Translations under genes and position numbers: made by a program
The notes under the pieces: generated by a model
Database searches by the model: none
What the model saw: only the letters and a program-made list of their open reading frames with translations
What the model was told of the DNA's origin: nothing
Source: Reyranella sp.
Lineage (GTDB): Bacteria; Pseudomonadota; Alphaproteobacteria; Reyranellales; Reyranellaceae
Assembly: GCA_021732285.1 (NCBI GenBank)
Contig: JAKFVH010000009.1
Coordinates: 28,309 to 92,308 of the forward strand
DNA: 64,000 bases
Direction of reading: 5' to 3'
Shown: positions 48,320 to 57,904 of the stretch, piece after piece
How the letters are laid out: the number at the start of each line of letters is the position of its first letter
Numbering within the stretch: the first letter of the stretch is position 1

Positions 48320-49372
48320 TTGCACAGGAAAGCCCCCCGCTTGAAAAGCAGACAGGACTCCGCGGCTGTCGTTGAGACAGTGAGGGACGCTCGCGCCTGG
48401 ACGCAAATTCTCGCCCGCTACCGGCAACCGAGCACCGGCCGCAGCCTCGTTGAGATCGCCATCACGATCGTGCCGCTCGCCGCCCTTTGGGTGCTGGCAT
48501 GGGCAACGCTCGATATCGGCTATTGGCTGGCCCTGCCGCTGGCGATCGCCGCTGCCGGCTTCCTCGTGCGGCTGTTCGCCATCCAGCACGATTGCAGCCA
48601 CGGCGCCTTCTTCCGTCACCGATTGGCCAACGACTGGTTCGGCCGCATCACCGGTGTGCTGACCTTCACACCGTACGACGTGTGGCGCCACGCACACGCC
48701 ACGCACCACGCCACCACCGGCAATCTCGACCGCCGCGGCATGGGCGACATCGAGACACTCACCGTCGAGGAGTACCGTGCCCGCTCCTTCTGGGGCCGGC
48801 TGCGCTATCGCCTGTATCGCCATCCGCTGGTGATGTTCGGCCTCGGGCCGGCTTATCTCTTCATCCTGCAGCATCGCCTGCCGGTCGGCCTGATGCGCGG
48901 CTGGCGGCCGTGGGCGAGCAGCATGACCACCAATCTGGTGATCGCCTCGCTCGTTGCCCTGATGATCTGGCTGATCGGCCTCAAGGCGTTCCTGCTGGTG
49001 CATCTGCCCAGCCTGCTGCTGGCCGCCTCGGTCGGGGTCTGGATGTTCTACGTGCAGCATCAGTTCGAGCAGACGAGCTGGGCGAGCGACCGCGAGTGGA
49101 ACCTGCATGACGCGGCGCTGCATGGCAGCTCGCATTACGACCTGCCGGCGTTCCTGCACTGGTTCACCGGCAACATCGGCGTTCACCACGTGCATCATCT
49201 CAACAGCCGCATCCCCTACTACCGGCTGCCGCGTGTGCTGCGCGATCATCCGGAGCTGCGCCATGTCGGCCGGCTGACCTTGCTCGACAGCTTCCGCTGC
49301 GTGCGCCTCGTGCTGTGGGACGAGACGCAGCGACGCCTGGTATCGTTCCGCGAGGCCCGCTTGGCGGCCTGA
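48320..49372 (+). CDS. Fatty acid desaturase family protein
   Basis: Histidine boxes HDCSH, HATHH, HHVHH; multiple TM helices. Confidence 0.9.
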   Translation: MHRKAPRLKSRQDSAAVVETVRDARAWTQILARYRQPSTGRSLVEIAITIVPLAALWVLAWATLDIGYWLALPLAIAAAGFLVRLFAIQHDCSHGAFFRHRLANDWFGRITGVLTFTPYDVWRHAHATHHATTGNLDRRGMGDIETLTVEEYRARSFWGRLRYRLYRHPLVMFGLGPAYLFILQHRLPVGLMRGWRPWASSMTTNLVIASLVALMIWLIGLKAFLLVHLPSLLLAASVGVWMFYVQHQFEQTSWASDREWNLHDAALHGSSHYDLPAFLHWFTGNIGVHHVHHLNSRIPYYRLPRVLRDHPELRHVGRLTLLDSFRCVRLVLWDETQRRLVSFREARLAA

Positions 49373-49396
49373 GGCGCGGCGCGCTAAAAGCTACCC

Positions 49397-50065
49397 ATGC
49401 ATATCGGATTGATCGGCGGCATCGGCCCCGCCGCCACCGACTTCTATCACCGCGGCCTGATCGAGCGGCACCACGCCTCGAGCATCCCGCTCGAGCTCAC
49501 CATCGCCTACGCCGACGTGCGGGTGATGAGCCGCAACCTGAACGAAAAGCGGCCCGACCGGCAGGCCGAGATCTTCGCCCGGCTGGTCGGCCATCTGAAG
49601 GGCGCGGGTGCTGAGGCCGCGGCCGTCACCTCGATGGGCGGCCATTTCTGCATCAAGGAGCTGGAGCCGATCTCGCCGTTGCCGCTGATCAACGGCCTCG
49701 ACCCGGTCGATGAAGCCATCAATCAGCGCAAGCTCAAGAAAGTCGGCATCATCGGCACGCGCGTCGTCATGGCGAGCAAGCTCTACGGCAAGATCACCAA
49801 GGCCGAGGTCATCGCCCCCGAAGGCGACGAGTTCGAGCGCGTCCAGCAGTGCTACGGCGACATGGCGGGCATCGGTCGTGTCACCGACGAGCAGCGCCGC
49901 ACCTTCTTCGAGGCCGGCCGCCGGCTTGCCGATCGCGGCGCCGAGGCCGTGCTGCTGGGCGGCACCGACCTGTTCCTGGCATTCACCGGCCACGACTGCG
50001 GCTTCCCCGTCATGGACTGCGCCGACGTTCATATCGGCGCGATCTATAAGAAGTCATCTGCGTAA
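49397..50065 (+). CDS. Aspartate/glutamate racemase-like protein, divergent active site
   Basis: MHIGLIGGIGPAATDFYHRGLIERHH...VTSMGGHFCIKELE...LGGTDLFLAFTGHDCGFPVMDCADVH. Confidence 0.85.
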   Translation: MHIGLIGGIGPAATDFYHRGLIERHHASSIPLELTIAYADVRVMSRNLNEKRPDRQAEIFARLVGHLKGAGAEAAAVTSMGGHFCIKELEPISPLPLINGLDPVDEAINQRKLKKVGIIGTRVVMASKLYGKITKAEVIAPEGDEFERVQQCYGDMAGIGRVTDEQRRTFFEAGRRLADRGAEAVLLGGTDLFLAFTGHDCGFPVMDCADVHIGAIYKKSSA

Positions 50066-50156
50066 CGACGCGCTCTTTGCCCCTTCAAGCACGGCCGCAG
50101 GCTGGTGCAGGCACTGCTGTCAGTTTTGCGACTTTCCGGCATTCCCGGTATTTCCG

Positions 50157-50246
50157 GCAGAGCGTCTGGTGTGCCCTCTGCGGCGATACCCCTATCGGTT
50201 GGGGGCCCCGCAGCAACCCAACCGGGTCCGACAGCGGTCGTCGGAC
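50157..50246. other. Three consecutive hairpins in a convergent intergenic gap
   Basis: gcagag/ctctgc (50157-50181), cggttggg/cccaaccg (50196-50224), gtccgac/gtcggac (50226-50246). Confidence 0.5.
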
Positions 50247-50349
50247 GCTCGCATGTGAATCGGATCGACGATGAGAAAGAGCGATAGAGTCGCCGACCCT
50301 ATCATAAACCCCAGTGCTGGTCAATAACTATAGTTCTGGTGGCGCTCGC

Positions 50350-52311
50350 TTACTCGCACTTCTGCAAGAGGTTGCTCGCCGCCATGTCGCCGGGCAGCTT
50401 CTGCAGGGACTCCTCGAAGAACCGGCGGGCGCAGACCAGATCGTGGCGCGCCAGCGCCTCGACACCCGACTGCAGCAGGTCGCGTGTGCTGGCCTTGGCA
50501 GCCCGCAACTCGGCCGGGTCGCGCTGGAACACTTCGCAGATCGTGACCGGGTGGGTCTTGCCCTTGACCACGACGACGTCGATCGGGCGGATGTCGTAGG
50601 CCTTGGGATCGGCGAGGCCCTCCACGGTGTATTGCGAGACCAGCAGGCCGACGTGATAGGTCTTGGTCAGGCTCTCGATGCGCGAGGCGAGGTTGACGGC
50701 ATCGGAGATGACCGTGCCATCCATGCGGTGCTTCTCGCCGATCGTGCCCATCATCAGGGTGCCGGAGTTGAGGCCGACGCCGATGTTGATCGGCGACTGG
50801 CCGGCGGCGCGGCGGTCGGCATTGAAAGCCTCGAGCGTCTCGAGCATGCCGAGCCCCGCCTTGATCGCATCGTCGGCCGATTCGAACAGCGCCATGATCG
50901 CGTCGCCGATGTACTTGTCTATAAAGCCGTTGTGGTCGCGGATCACCGGGCCCATGCGCTCGAGATAGGCATTGATGAAGGCGAAGTTCTCGTCCGGCGT
51001 CATGGCTTCCGACAGCGTCGTGAAGTTCCTGATGTCGGAGAACAGGATCGTCATGGTCTTGCGCTTGTTGTCGCCGAGCTCGACCTCGACGATCGACGGC
51101 TTGCCGACGATCGCCAGGAAGGCCTGCGGCACGAAGCGCTCGATCGAGATGTTGGTGTCCTTGAGGTCGGTGATGGTCTTGCGCACCGCGTCGCGCATGG
51201 CGGCGAAGCTCCGGGCCAGCTGGCCGATCTCGTCGCGCCGGTCGGTGTTGGCGATCGCCAGGTTGAGGTCGCCCTGGGCGATGGCGCCGGCCTCGCCGCG
51301 CAGGTTGAACAAGGGATCGAGCAGCTGCTTCTGTAGCAGCCGCGAGGCGATCCAGAACACCACCGGCATCAGCAGCGCCAGCACGACCATCGCGCTCAGG
51401 AAGACCTGGATGACCGCCTCGCGCGCCAGGCCGACGTCGTAGGTGATCTTGCGAATCACGCGCTTGGCCGTCACCGGATGGTCGGGCTGGGTCGCCGACG
51501 CCGTCTGTTCGCCGCTGTAGACGGTGAGATAGCGGCCATCACCGCTGCTGATCTCCTCGCGGTGGTTCTTGATGATGTGCTCGGCCAATGCCGGATCGAG
51601 CTTCTGGCCGGGGTGGATCAGCGACCAGGTGCCGGCCTGGTTGATCAGGTAGATGTCGAGTTCCTTGACCGAGGGATTCGACCGTATCGGGTCGGTCAGC
51701 AATTCGTCGAAGAAGTATCTCGCCATCCAGCCGTAGCCGGTCGCGTCGAGGCTGCCGCGGACGTCGGTCGAGGTCTCTACGATATAGTCTTTGTCCTTGG
51801 GCCCGAAGTAGCTGTAGGTCTTGAGCGTTCCGGTGGCCTGGCTGAGATCGATACCGTCGCTCATCACCCGGTTCGCGCCGTACACCGAATCGAGGAACTC
51901 GGTGAACGTGCCCTTGGGGAACGCAAGGTTCATGTCCGGAGGAAAGTTGGTCTGGAACACGACGTGCGCGCGATTGATGAAATAGATGTGCTGCACACCG
52001 TGCCGTTGCGCCAACGCCGTCAGCTCGTCGCTCGACAGATCGGCGGGCGCCCGGCCCATCGCCTGCAGCTCCTGTGCGATCGCCGGCAGCACCTTTTCCA
52101 TGTGCGACGTGATGCGCTCGTGCTGGTCGCTCAGCATCTGCTCGAAGACGACGAAGCGATCGCTGAGGCTCGCCTCGATCTTGCGGATCTCCTCGGCATA
52201 GCGCTGCGAGGCCAGGCGATACATGGCGAGCGAGGTGACGATGATGGCGCCGATGCTGACAGCCACCATCACCGCCAGCAGGAACAGCCCGACCTTGCGC
52301 TTCACGGCCAA
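50350..52311 (-). CDS. Membrane adenylate/guanylate cyclase: periplasmic sensor region, HAMP, class III cyclase
   Basis: Two TMs, HAMP-like LFNLRGEAGAIAQGDLNLAIANTDRRDEIGQL; cyclase MTILFSDIRNFTTLSEAM...FIDKYIGDAIMALF...GLNSGTLMMGTIG. Confidence 0.92.
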   Translation of the reverse strand: MAVKRKVGLFLLAVMVAVSIGAIIVTSLAMYRLASQRYAEEIRKIEASLSDRFVVFEQMLSDQHERITSHMEKVLPAIAQELQAMGRAPADLSSDELTALAQRHGVQHIYFINRAHVVFQTNFPPDMNLAFPKGTFTEFLDSVYGANRVMSDGIDLSQATGTLKTYSYFGPKDKDYIVETSTDVRGSLDATGYGWMARYFFDELLTDPIRSNPSVKELDIYLINQAGTWSLIHPGQKLDPALAEHIIKNHREEISSGDGRYLTVYSGEQTASATQPDHPVTAKRVIRKITYDVGLAREAVIQVFLSAMVVLALLMPVVFWIASRLLQKQLLDPLFNLRGEAGAIAQGDLNLAIANTDRRDEIGQLARSFAAMRDAVRKTITDLKDTNISIERFVPQAFLAIVGKPSIVEVELGDNKRKTMTILFSDIRNFTTLSEAMTPDENFAFINAYLERMGPVIRDHNGFIDKYIGDAIMALFESADDAIKAGLGMLETLEAFNADRRAAGQSPINIGVGLNSGTLMMGTIGEKHRMDGTVISDAVNLASRIESLTKTYHVGLLVSQYTVEGLADPKAYDIRPIDVVVVKGKTHPVTICEVFQRDPAELRAAKASTRDLLQSGVEALARHDLVCARRFFEESLQKLPGDMAASNLLQKCE

Positions 52312-52328
52312 TCCTCAGGCGGAGGAGC

Positions 52329-52407
52329 GCTGGGGGCGCGCCATTCCAGTGGCGCGATCTTTCTCTGCATCGACAAAGACGCGCGACTGGAGTCGCGCGC
52401 CCCCAGC
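52329..52407. repeat. Intergenic palindrome (family F)
   Basis: gctgggggcgcgccattccagtggcgcg / cgcgcgactggagtcgcgcgcccccagc. Confidence 0.88.
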
Positions 52408-52450
52408 CGTCCCTCGGGGTGAGGCATTCGCCTTGGCCAATGTCGCATGG

Positions 52451-53554
52451 CTAGGCCGTGCCCCAGACCGCGCGGGCGGTGTCGACGATCAGGCCGAGCT
52501 TGGCCCATTGCGTGTCCTCGTCGATCGAGTTGCCGCCGGCAACGCTGGCGAAGCCGCATTGCGAAGAGAGCGACAGGCGCTCGAGGTCGACGAAGCGCGC
52601 CGCCTCGTCGATGCGCCGCCGCAGGTCGTCGGGGCTTTCCAGGACCGGCGTCTTGGTCGACACCAGGCCCAGCACGACGTGGCGATCCTTCGGCACATGG
52701 CGCAAGGGCGAGAAGTCACCGGCGCGCTGGCTGTCGTACTCCAGGAAATAGACGTCGACCGGAATGTCGTTGAACAGACGCGCCGCCACCGGCTCGTAGC
52801 CGCCCGAGGCCATCCAGCGACTGCGGAAGTTGCCGCGGCAGAGATGCATGCCGATCGTGATGCCCGCCGGCCGATCTTCCAGGATGCGGCACATCACGCC
52901 GACATAGAGGTCTAAAAGCTTGTCGGGATCGCCGCCCTCGGCCTTGGCCTGCTCGCGCACCAGCGGATCGCACAGCATCGCCACCGGCACCTCGTCCATC
53001 TGCACGTAGGTGCAGCCGGCCTGGGCAAGCTCGGCGAGCTCGCTGCGGTAGACCGCTACAAGGTCGTCGAAGTAGCGCTGCTGGTCGTAGACCGCCGGAT
53101 CGAACGGCTGGGTGAAGCGGAAGAAGTGGAAGGCGCTGGGCGTCGGCAGGGTCGCCTTGGGCAGCGCTGTCTTGGTGAACCGCTTCACGCGTTGGTATTC
53201 GGCCAGCGTGATCGGGGCGCGGCGACGGATCGGGGCGGCGGCGACGCAGGTCGGCCATTCGAAGCTGCCACCCTCGGTGTCGCGAAAGCGGAACAGCGAG
53301 GGTTTTAGGCGAAAGCCGTCGAGACCTTCGAAGAAGAAACCGAACCACGAGGTGCGGCCGAACTCGCCGTCGGTGGCGACCCGGAGGCCAAGCTCCTCCT
53401 GCCGGGCGACGACGCGGGCGATCTCGCGCTCCAGCACGGTCTGATAGTCGGCCGCCGCAGCCTTGCCGTTGGCGATTGCGGTCGCGGTGTCCTTGAGGGT
53501 CCGCGGCCGCAGCAGGCTGCCAATGACTTCGGCACGAAACGGCGGATCGCCCAT
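52451..53554 (-). CDS. Cobalamin-independent methionine synthase (MetE C-terminal-like) family protein
   Basis: PPFRAEVIGSLLRPRTLKD...ATDGEFGRTSWFGFFFEGLDGF...QMDEVPVAML...GMHLCRGNFRSRW. Confidence 0.88.
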   Translation of the reverse strand: MGDPPFRAEVIGSLLRPRTLKDTATAIANGKAAAADYQTVLEREIARVVARQEELGLRVATDGEFGRTSWFGFFFEGLDGFRLKPSLFRFRDTEGGSFEWPTCVAAAPIRRRAPITLAEYQRVKRFTKTALPKATLPTPSAFHFFRFTQPFDPAVYDQQRYFDDLVAVYRSELAELAQAGCTYVQMDEVPVAMLCDPLVREQAKAEGGDPDKLLDLYVGVMCRILEDRPAGITIGMHLCRGNFRSRWMASGGYEPVAARLFNDIPVDVYFLEYDSQRAGDFSPLRHVPKDRHVVLGLVSTKTPVLESPDDLRRRIDEAARFVDLERLSLSSQCGFASVAGGNSIDEDTQWAKLGLIVDTARAVWGTA

Positions 53555-53559
53555 TATCG

Positions 53560-54183
53560 TCAGCTGTTGGTCCAGAGCCTCGTAGTGTAGGCGCCTTCGA
53601 CACCGGCGTCGATCTGGGCGGCAACCGTCGCATCCGCACCGATGCGCGGTGCGATGATCTTGCCGAAGGAGATACGGCCGGGCGCCGGCCAAGCCATGGG
53701 ATCCCACAGCTTGGCGCGCACGATCGAACGGGCGCAGTGGAAGTAGCAGTGCTGGATATGCACGCGCGTGGCCAGCAACGCCGGCTTGCCCAGCGAGCTC
53801 AGCGACGACACCAGGTCTGCATCGTCGAAGATCTCCGCCGTACCCGACACGCGCAGCGTCTCGCCGGTTGCCGGGACCAGCGCGATCAGGCCGATCTTGC
53901 CGGTCGCCAGGATGTTGCTGAGGCCGAAGGCCAGGTTGTTGCCGACGCGCTCGGGGATCAGCAGGGTCTTGGGATCCTCGACCCGGATGAAGCCCGGCTC
54001 GTCGCCCTTGGGTGAGACTTCTATGGTGCCGTCGGCGGCGGTCGTGCCGACCAGGGCGAAGGGGCAGCGCTTCAGGAAGTCGATCGACTGCTCGTCGAGA
54101 GCATCGAGGATCTTGCTGCGCGTGGCGGGGCGCGGCTCTTTGATGACGCGGCGAAGGTCGTCGGTCGAGGTCAGGCGGGCCAT
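53560..54183 (-). CDS. Pyridoxamine 5'-phosphate oxidase family flavin-binding protein
   Basis: IDFLKRCPFALVGTTAADGTIEVSPKGDEPGFIRVEDPKTLLIPERVGNNLAFGLSNIL. Confidence 0.9.
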   Translation of the reverse strand: MARLTSTDDLRRVIKEPRPATRSKILDALDEQSIDFLKRCPFALVGTTAADGTIEVSPKGDEPGFIRVEDPKTLLIPERVGNNLAFGLSNILATGKIGLIALVPATGETLRVSGTAEIFDDADLVSSLSSLGKPALLATRVHIQHCYFHCARSIVRAKLWDPMAWPAPGRISFGKIIAPRIGADATVAAQIDAGVEGAYTTRLWTNS

Positions 54184-54244
54184 GGGTCTGTTCCTTGCGA
54201 ATCGTTCGCAGGAACCATCGGCCATTCGGCGTCATGTTTCAACT

Positions 54245-54305
54245 CTTCCGGACCGCGCGCGTCCCGCGCGCTCATGAGGCGCGCGGGACGCGCGCGGTCC
54301 GGAAG
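54245..54305. repeat. Inverted pair of hairpins (family E)
   Basis: cttccggaccgcgcgcgtcccgcgcgctcatgaggcgcgcgggacgcgcgcggtccggaag. Confidence 0.92.
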
Positions 54306-54306
54306 A

Positions 54307-54741
54307 CTATGACTCGAGCTCGTCCATGTTGGCGTACAGCCGGCGCAAGGCCGCCTTCAGGACTTCCGTCTCGCCGGCACTGAAGCCGGCAAGCGCCACC
54401 GCTTCGTAGCGTTCGGCGATCGGCAGGATGCGCTGGGTGAGGCGCCGGCCGGCCGGCGCGACATGGAGCAGGATGGCGCGCGCATCGTTGGCGTCGCGGC
54501 GGCGGGCGACCAGGCCCTTCTGCTCCATGTTGTCGACCAGGCGGGTCAGGGTGGAGACCTCGATCGAGGTGGTGTCGGAGAGGTCGCCCATGCGCCGGCC
54601 GTCATGCTCGCGCAGGGCCGCCAGCACGCGCCAGATCTGCAAGGTGGCGCCGAGCGGCCTCACCTCTTCGTTGAACGCCGTGGCGATGCGCGCTCCGGCG
54701 CGGTTCAGGAGATAAGGGAGATAGGAATCGAGCGGGCCCAT
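54307..54741 (-). CDS. MarR family transcriptional regulator
   Basis: VLAALREHDGRRMGDLSDTTSIEVSTLTRLVDNMEQKGLVARRRDANDARAILLHVAPAGRRL. Confidence 0.94.
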   Translation of the reverse strand: MGPLDSYLPYLLNRAGARIATAFNEEVRPLGATLQIWRVLAALREHDGRRMGDLSDTTSIEVSTLTRLVDNMEQKGLVARRRDANDARAILLHVAPAGRRLTQRILPIAERYEAVALAGFSAGETEVLKAALRRLYANMDELES

Positions 54742-54757
54742 GGCGCCCGCATGCCTA

Positions 54758-55840
54758 TCACGCGGCGGCGATCATGACATCCCGCGTGTCGAAATGCGGC
54801 GCCACCTCGCGCATGAAGCGGTCCATCTGCGCCTTCACTTCGGCGTGGGGCATCTGGCCGTAGTTGAAGTAGAGGATGACCTCGGCGATGCCGGCCTTCT
54901 CGACCTGCTTCAGGGTATCGACGATGTGCTGCGGGCTGCCGCACAGGATCGACTTGTCTGTGAGCTTCTCCGGCCGCATGTCGCGCAGGATGTTCACGAT
55001 GTCGACGAAGTACTTGTAGGTCGGCGGCACCTTCTCGCCCGACGACGAGGGGAACGCCGCGATCAACGCATCCTGGAAGTAGCGCACCAGCGCTTCCTTG
55101 CCGTACTGCTCCTCGGCCGGCGTCGAGGCGATGTGTACGAAGTAGGAGCACATGGCCCGCCGCATCGGCCGCTTGTGGGCGCTCTCGCAGGTGTCCTTGT
55201 AGACGCGCACCGCGTCGGCCAGCGAGCCGTAGACCATGGCGGCGGCGAAGGGCGCGTAGATCACGTTCCAGTCGTTCTTGGCGGCGAGCTCCATCGACGG
55301 GCGCGAGAAGCAGGCGACGTAGGGGCGCAAGGGCTTCTGCGCCGGGCGCGGCCGGATCTCGACATCCTTGAACTCGTAGAACTTGCCCTTGTGCGACCAC
55401 TTGCCGGTTTCGGTCCAGGCCCGCCACACGATCTCCAGGCCTTCGGCGAACAGCTCGGCCGAGTCATCGAACGAGGCCTGGAAGGGTTCGTACTCCTTGC
55501 GGTCGTAACCGCGGCCAGCGGCGAAGTCGACGCGGCCGCCCGAAAGCAGGTCGAGCGTCGCCCATTCCTCGGCGACATGCAGCGGGTGATGCACGGGCAA
55601 CAGCGTCACGGCGGGCGCCAGGCGAAGCTTGGTCGTGGCGCCGGCAAGCTGGGCCAGGATCGCCAGCGGCGAGGCATTGACGCCCAGAAGGTTGAAATGG
55701 TGCTCGCCGATCCAGGCCGAGTTCAGGCCGATCTTCTCGGCGTACAGGGCCTCGGCATAGATGTCCTTGATGAAGTCCTCGGCCTGCCGCGGATTGTTGG
55801 GATAGCGGTTGTCGCTCAGGGTGAAGTAGCCGAATTGCAT
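54758..55840 (-). CDS. LLM class flavin-dependent oxidoreductase (luciferase-like)
   Basis: MQFGYFTLSDNRYPNNPRQAEDFIKDIYAEALYAEKIGLNSAWIGEHHFNLLGVNASPLAILAQLAGATTKLRL. Confidence 0.93.
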   Translation of the reverse strand: MQFGYFTLSDNRYPNNPRQAEDFIKDIYAEALYAEKIGLNSAWIGEHHFNLLGVNASPLAILAQLAGATTKLRLAPAVTLLPVHHPLHVAEEWATLDLLSGGRVDFAAGRGYDRKEYEPFQASFDDSAELFAEGLEIVWRAWTETGKWSHKGKFYEFKDVEIRPRPAQKPLRPYVACFSRPSMELAAKNDWNVIYAPFAAAMVYGSLADAVRVYKDTCESAHKRPMRRAMCSYFVHIASTPAEEQYGKEALVRYFQDALIAAFPSSSGEKVPPTYKYFVDIVNILRDMRPEKLTDKSILCGSPQHIVDTLKQVEKAGIAEVILYFNYGQMPHAEVKAQMDRFMREVAPHFDTRDVMIAAA

Positions 55841-55980
55841 GAGGTTTCCTCCATCTTTGGCCGGAGCATGACCGATTCCCATTTATTTGTAAATGCAAAT
55901 ATTGGTCCGGCTTGTGATCCATCTTGGCCAGGGATACGTAACTATCGATAACGACGAGCAAAACCGGGATGGAGATCGCA

Positions 55981-56722
55981 ATGAAGCGTCTGTTGGTTCT
56001 GGCCTTGCTCGTGATGCCGCTGCCGGCCGCTTCGTAGAGCAACCCCGCTCTGATCGAGCAAGGCAAGGCCCTGTTCAACGATCCCAAGCTCTCGGCCAGC
56101 GGACAGGTCTCCTGCGCCACCTGCCATCCCATGAACGGCCACACCGACAACAAGACCTATGTCGGGCTCGACATCGTGGCCGACGGCGATCCCAAGGGCC
56201 GCAGCACGCCGACCCTGTGGGGCTCGGGCATCCGCCAGGCCGAGTGGTCGTGGGCCGGCAACATCCCGTCGATCGAGACCAACATCAGGGGCATCATCGT
56301 CAACCGCATGAAGGGCGCGGAGCCTGCCAAGGAAACGCTGGATGCGCTGGCGGCCTATGTGAAGTCGCTGCCAAACGGGCCGGCGCCGTTCCTCAACCAG
56401 GATGGCATGCTGCGCGACAACGCCCAGGCCGACGCCACGCGGCTTCGCGCTGTTTTCGGGCAAGGCGGGCTGCATGACCTGCCACGTGCCCGCCTCGTAC
56501 GACAAGAAGGGTCCGGAGGATGTCGGCAGCGGCGGGCCGTTCAAGGTGCCCTCGCTGCGCAACGTGTCGAAGACCGGGCCGTACTTCCACGACGGCCGCT
56601 TCAAGAGCCTCGATGAGGCGGTCACCTTCATGTTCGACTTCTACAAGAAGAAGAACGACAGCAAGGACACGCTGAGCGACGCCGAGAAGCGCGACATCGT
56701 CGCGTTCCTGCGCACGCTGTAG
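55981..56722 (+). pseudogene. Di-heme cytochrome c peroxidase/MauG-like gene, broken by TAG and a frameshift
   Basis: MKRLLVLALLVMPLPAAS*SNPALIEQGKALFNDPKLSASGQVSCATCHPMNG...then frame change near 56431-56450 to RGFALFSGKAGCMTCHVPASYDKKGPEDVGSGGPFKVPSLRNVSKTGPYFHDGRFKSL; two CxxCH. Confidence 0.88.
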
Positions 56723-56858
56723 GCTGGGGGCGCGCCACTCCAGTGGCGCGTCTTCTCATGATTCGGACCGCGGGCCTCTGGCCCGCTCATGATTCATGAG
56801 GCGGGCGGGACGCCCGCGGTCCGAACATGACGCGCCACTGGAGTGGCGCGCCCCCAGC
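56723..56858. repeat. Nested palindrome: a family E unit inside the loop of a family F palindrome
   Basis: gctgggggcgcgccactccagtggcgcg...[cggaccgcgggcctctggcccgctcatgattcatgaggcgggcgggacgcccgcggtccg]...cgcgccactggagtggcgcgcccccagc. Confidence 0.92.
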
Positions 56859-57784
56859 TAAGCCGCGCGCGGCGGCTGTTGCTGCTGCTGTTGCTGCTGG
56901 ACTTCGGCCAGCGACATCATCCAGTCGCGGAAGGCCTTGATCTTGCGCCGACGGATCGCCTCCGGCGGATAGACCAGATAATAGGCAAGCTCGCTCGACA
57001 TCTTGAAGTCGAAGGGTATGACCAGCCGTCCCGCCTTGAGGTCGGGCGCCACCAGGGCGTGACGACCGAGGGCCACGCCCAGCCCGTCCATCGCCGCCTG
57101 ATAGGCGGCAAGAGAAAAGTCGAAGGAAACACCGCGTGTGGAATCGACGCCCTTGACCCCCGCAGCGGTCAGCCAGATCTGCCAGTCGTCCGGGAAGTTG
57201 CCGATATGCAGCAGCGTGAAGCGCTTGAGGTCGGCCGGCTTCTTCAGTCCAGTCGGCCCCTTGACCAACGAGGGCGCGCAAACCGGCATGATGTCCTCGC
57301 TCAACAGCCGCTCCGCCGTGAGCGACGGCCACTGACCGCGGCCGTAGCGGATGCCGATGTCGACATCCTCACGGCCGAAGTCGACCAGGCCGGTGGTGGT
57401 GCTAACGCGCACGTCGATCTCGGGATTGGCCCGCTGGAAGCCGCCGAGCCGCGACACCAGCCACTTCATGGCGAACGAAGCAGTGGTCGTGACGGTGAGA
57501 TGCCCGCCGCGATCCTTCTGCAGAAGCTTCTCGGTCGCTTCGTTCAGTTGGTCGAACGCGGCGCGCACTGCCGGCAGATAGGCCTGGCCTGCTTCGGAGA
57601 GCAGCAGCGAGCGATTGCGACGCACGAACAATTTTAATCCGAGGCGCTGTTCCAGCCCGCGCACCTGGTGGCTTATCGCGGCCTGGGTGACCGAGAGCTC
57701 GTCGGCAGCGTCGGTAAAGCTCATATGGCGGGCGGCGGCTTCGAAGGCGCGCAATCCATTGAGCGGCGGCAGGGTTCGCTTCAT
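56858..57784 (-). CDS. LysR family regulator (GcvA-like) with C-terminal poly-Gln tail
   Basis: MKRTLPPLNGLRAFEAAARHMSFTDAADELSVTQAAISHQVRGLEQRLGLKLFVR; tail EVQQQQQQQQPPRAA. Confidence 0.94.
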   Translation of the reverse strand: MKRTLPPLNGLRAFEAAARHMSFTDAADELSVTQAAISHQVRGLEQRLGLKLFVRRNRSLLLSEAGQAYLPAVRAAFDQLNEATEKLLQKDRGGHLTVTTTASFAMKWLVSRLGGFQRANPEIDVRVSTTTGLVDFGREDVDIGIRYGRGQWPSLTAERLLSEDIMPVCAPSLVKGPTGLKKPADLKRFTLLHIGNFPDDWQIWLTAAGVKGVDSTRGVSFDFSLAAYQAAMDGLGVALGRHALVAPDLKAGRLVIPFDFKMSSELAYYLVYPPEAIRRRKIKAFRDWMMSLAEVQQQQQQQQPPRAA

Positions 57785-57904
57785 CGCTGTCCCTTCACAT
57801 GAGGTATTCTTATCAAAACAGGACAAACGGTTGTTTGTAAAGCGCGCCCTCGAAGGCCAAATCCCCAATCATCAAGGCGTTCACTTTATTCGGGGAGTAA
57901 TCCC

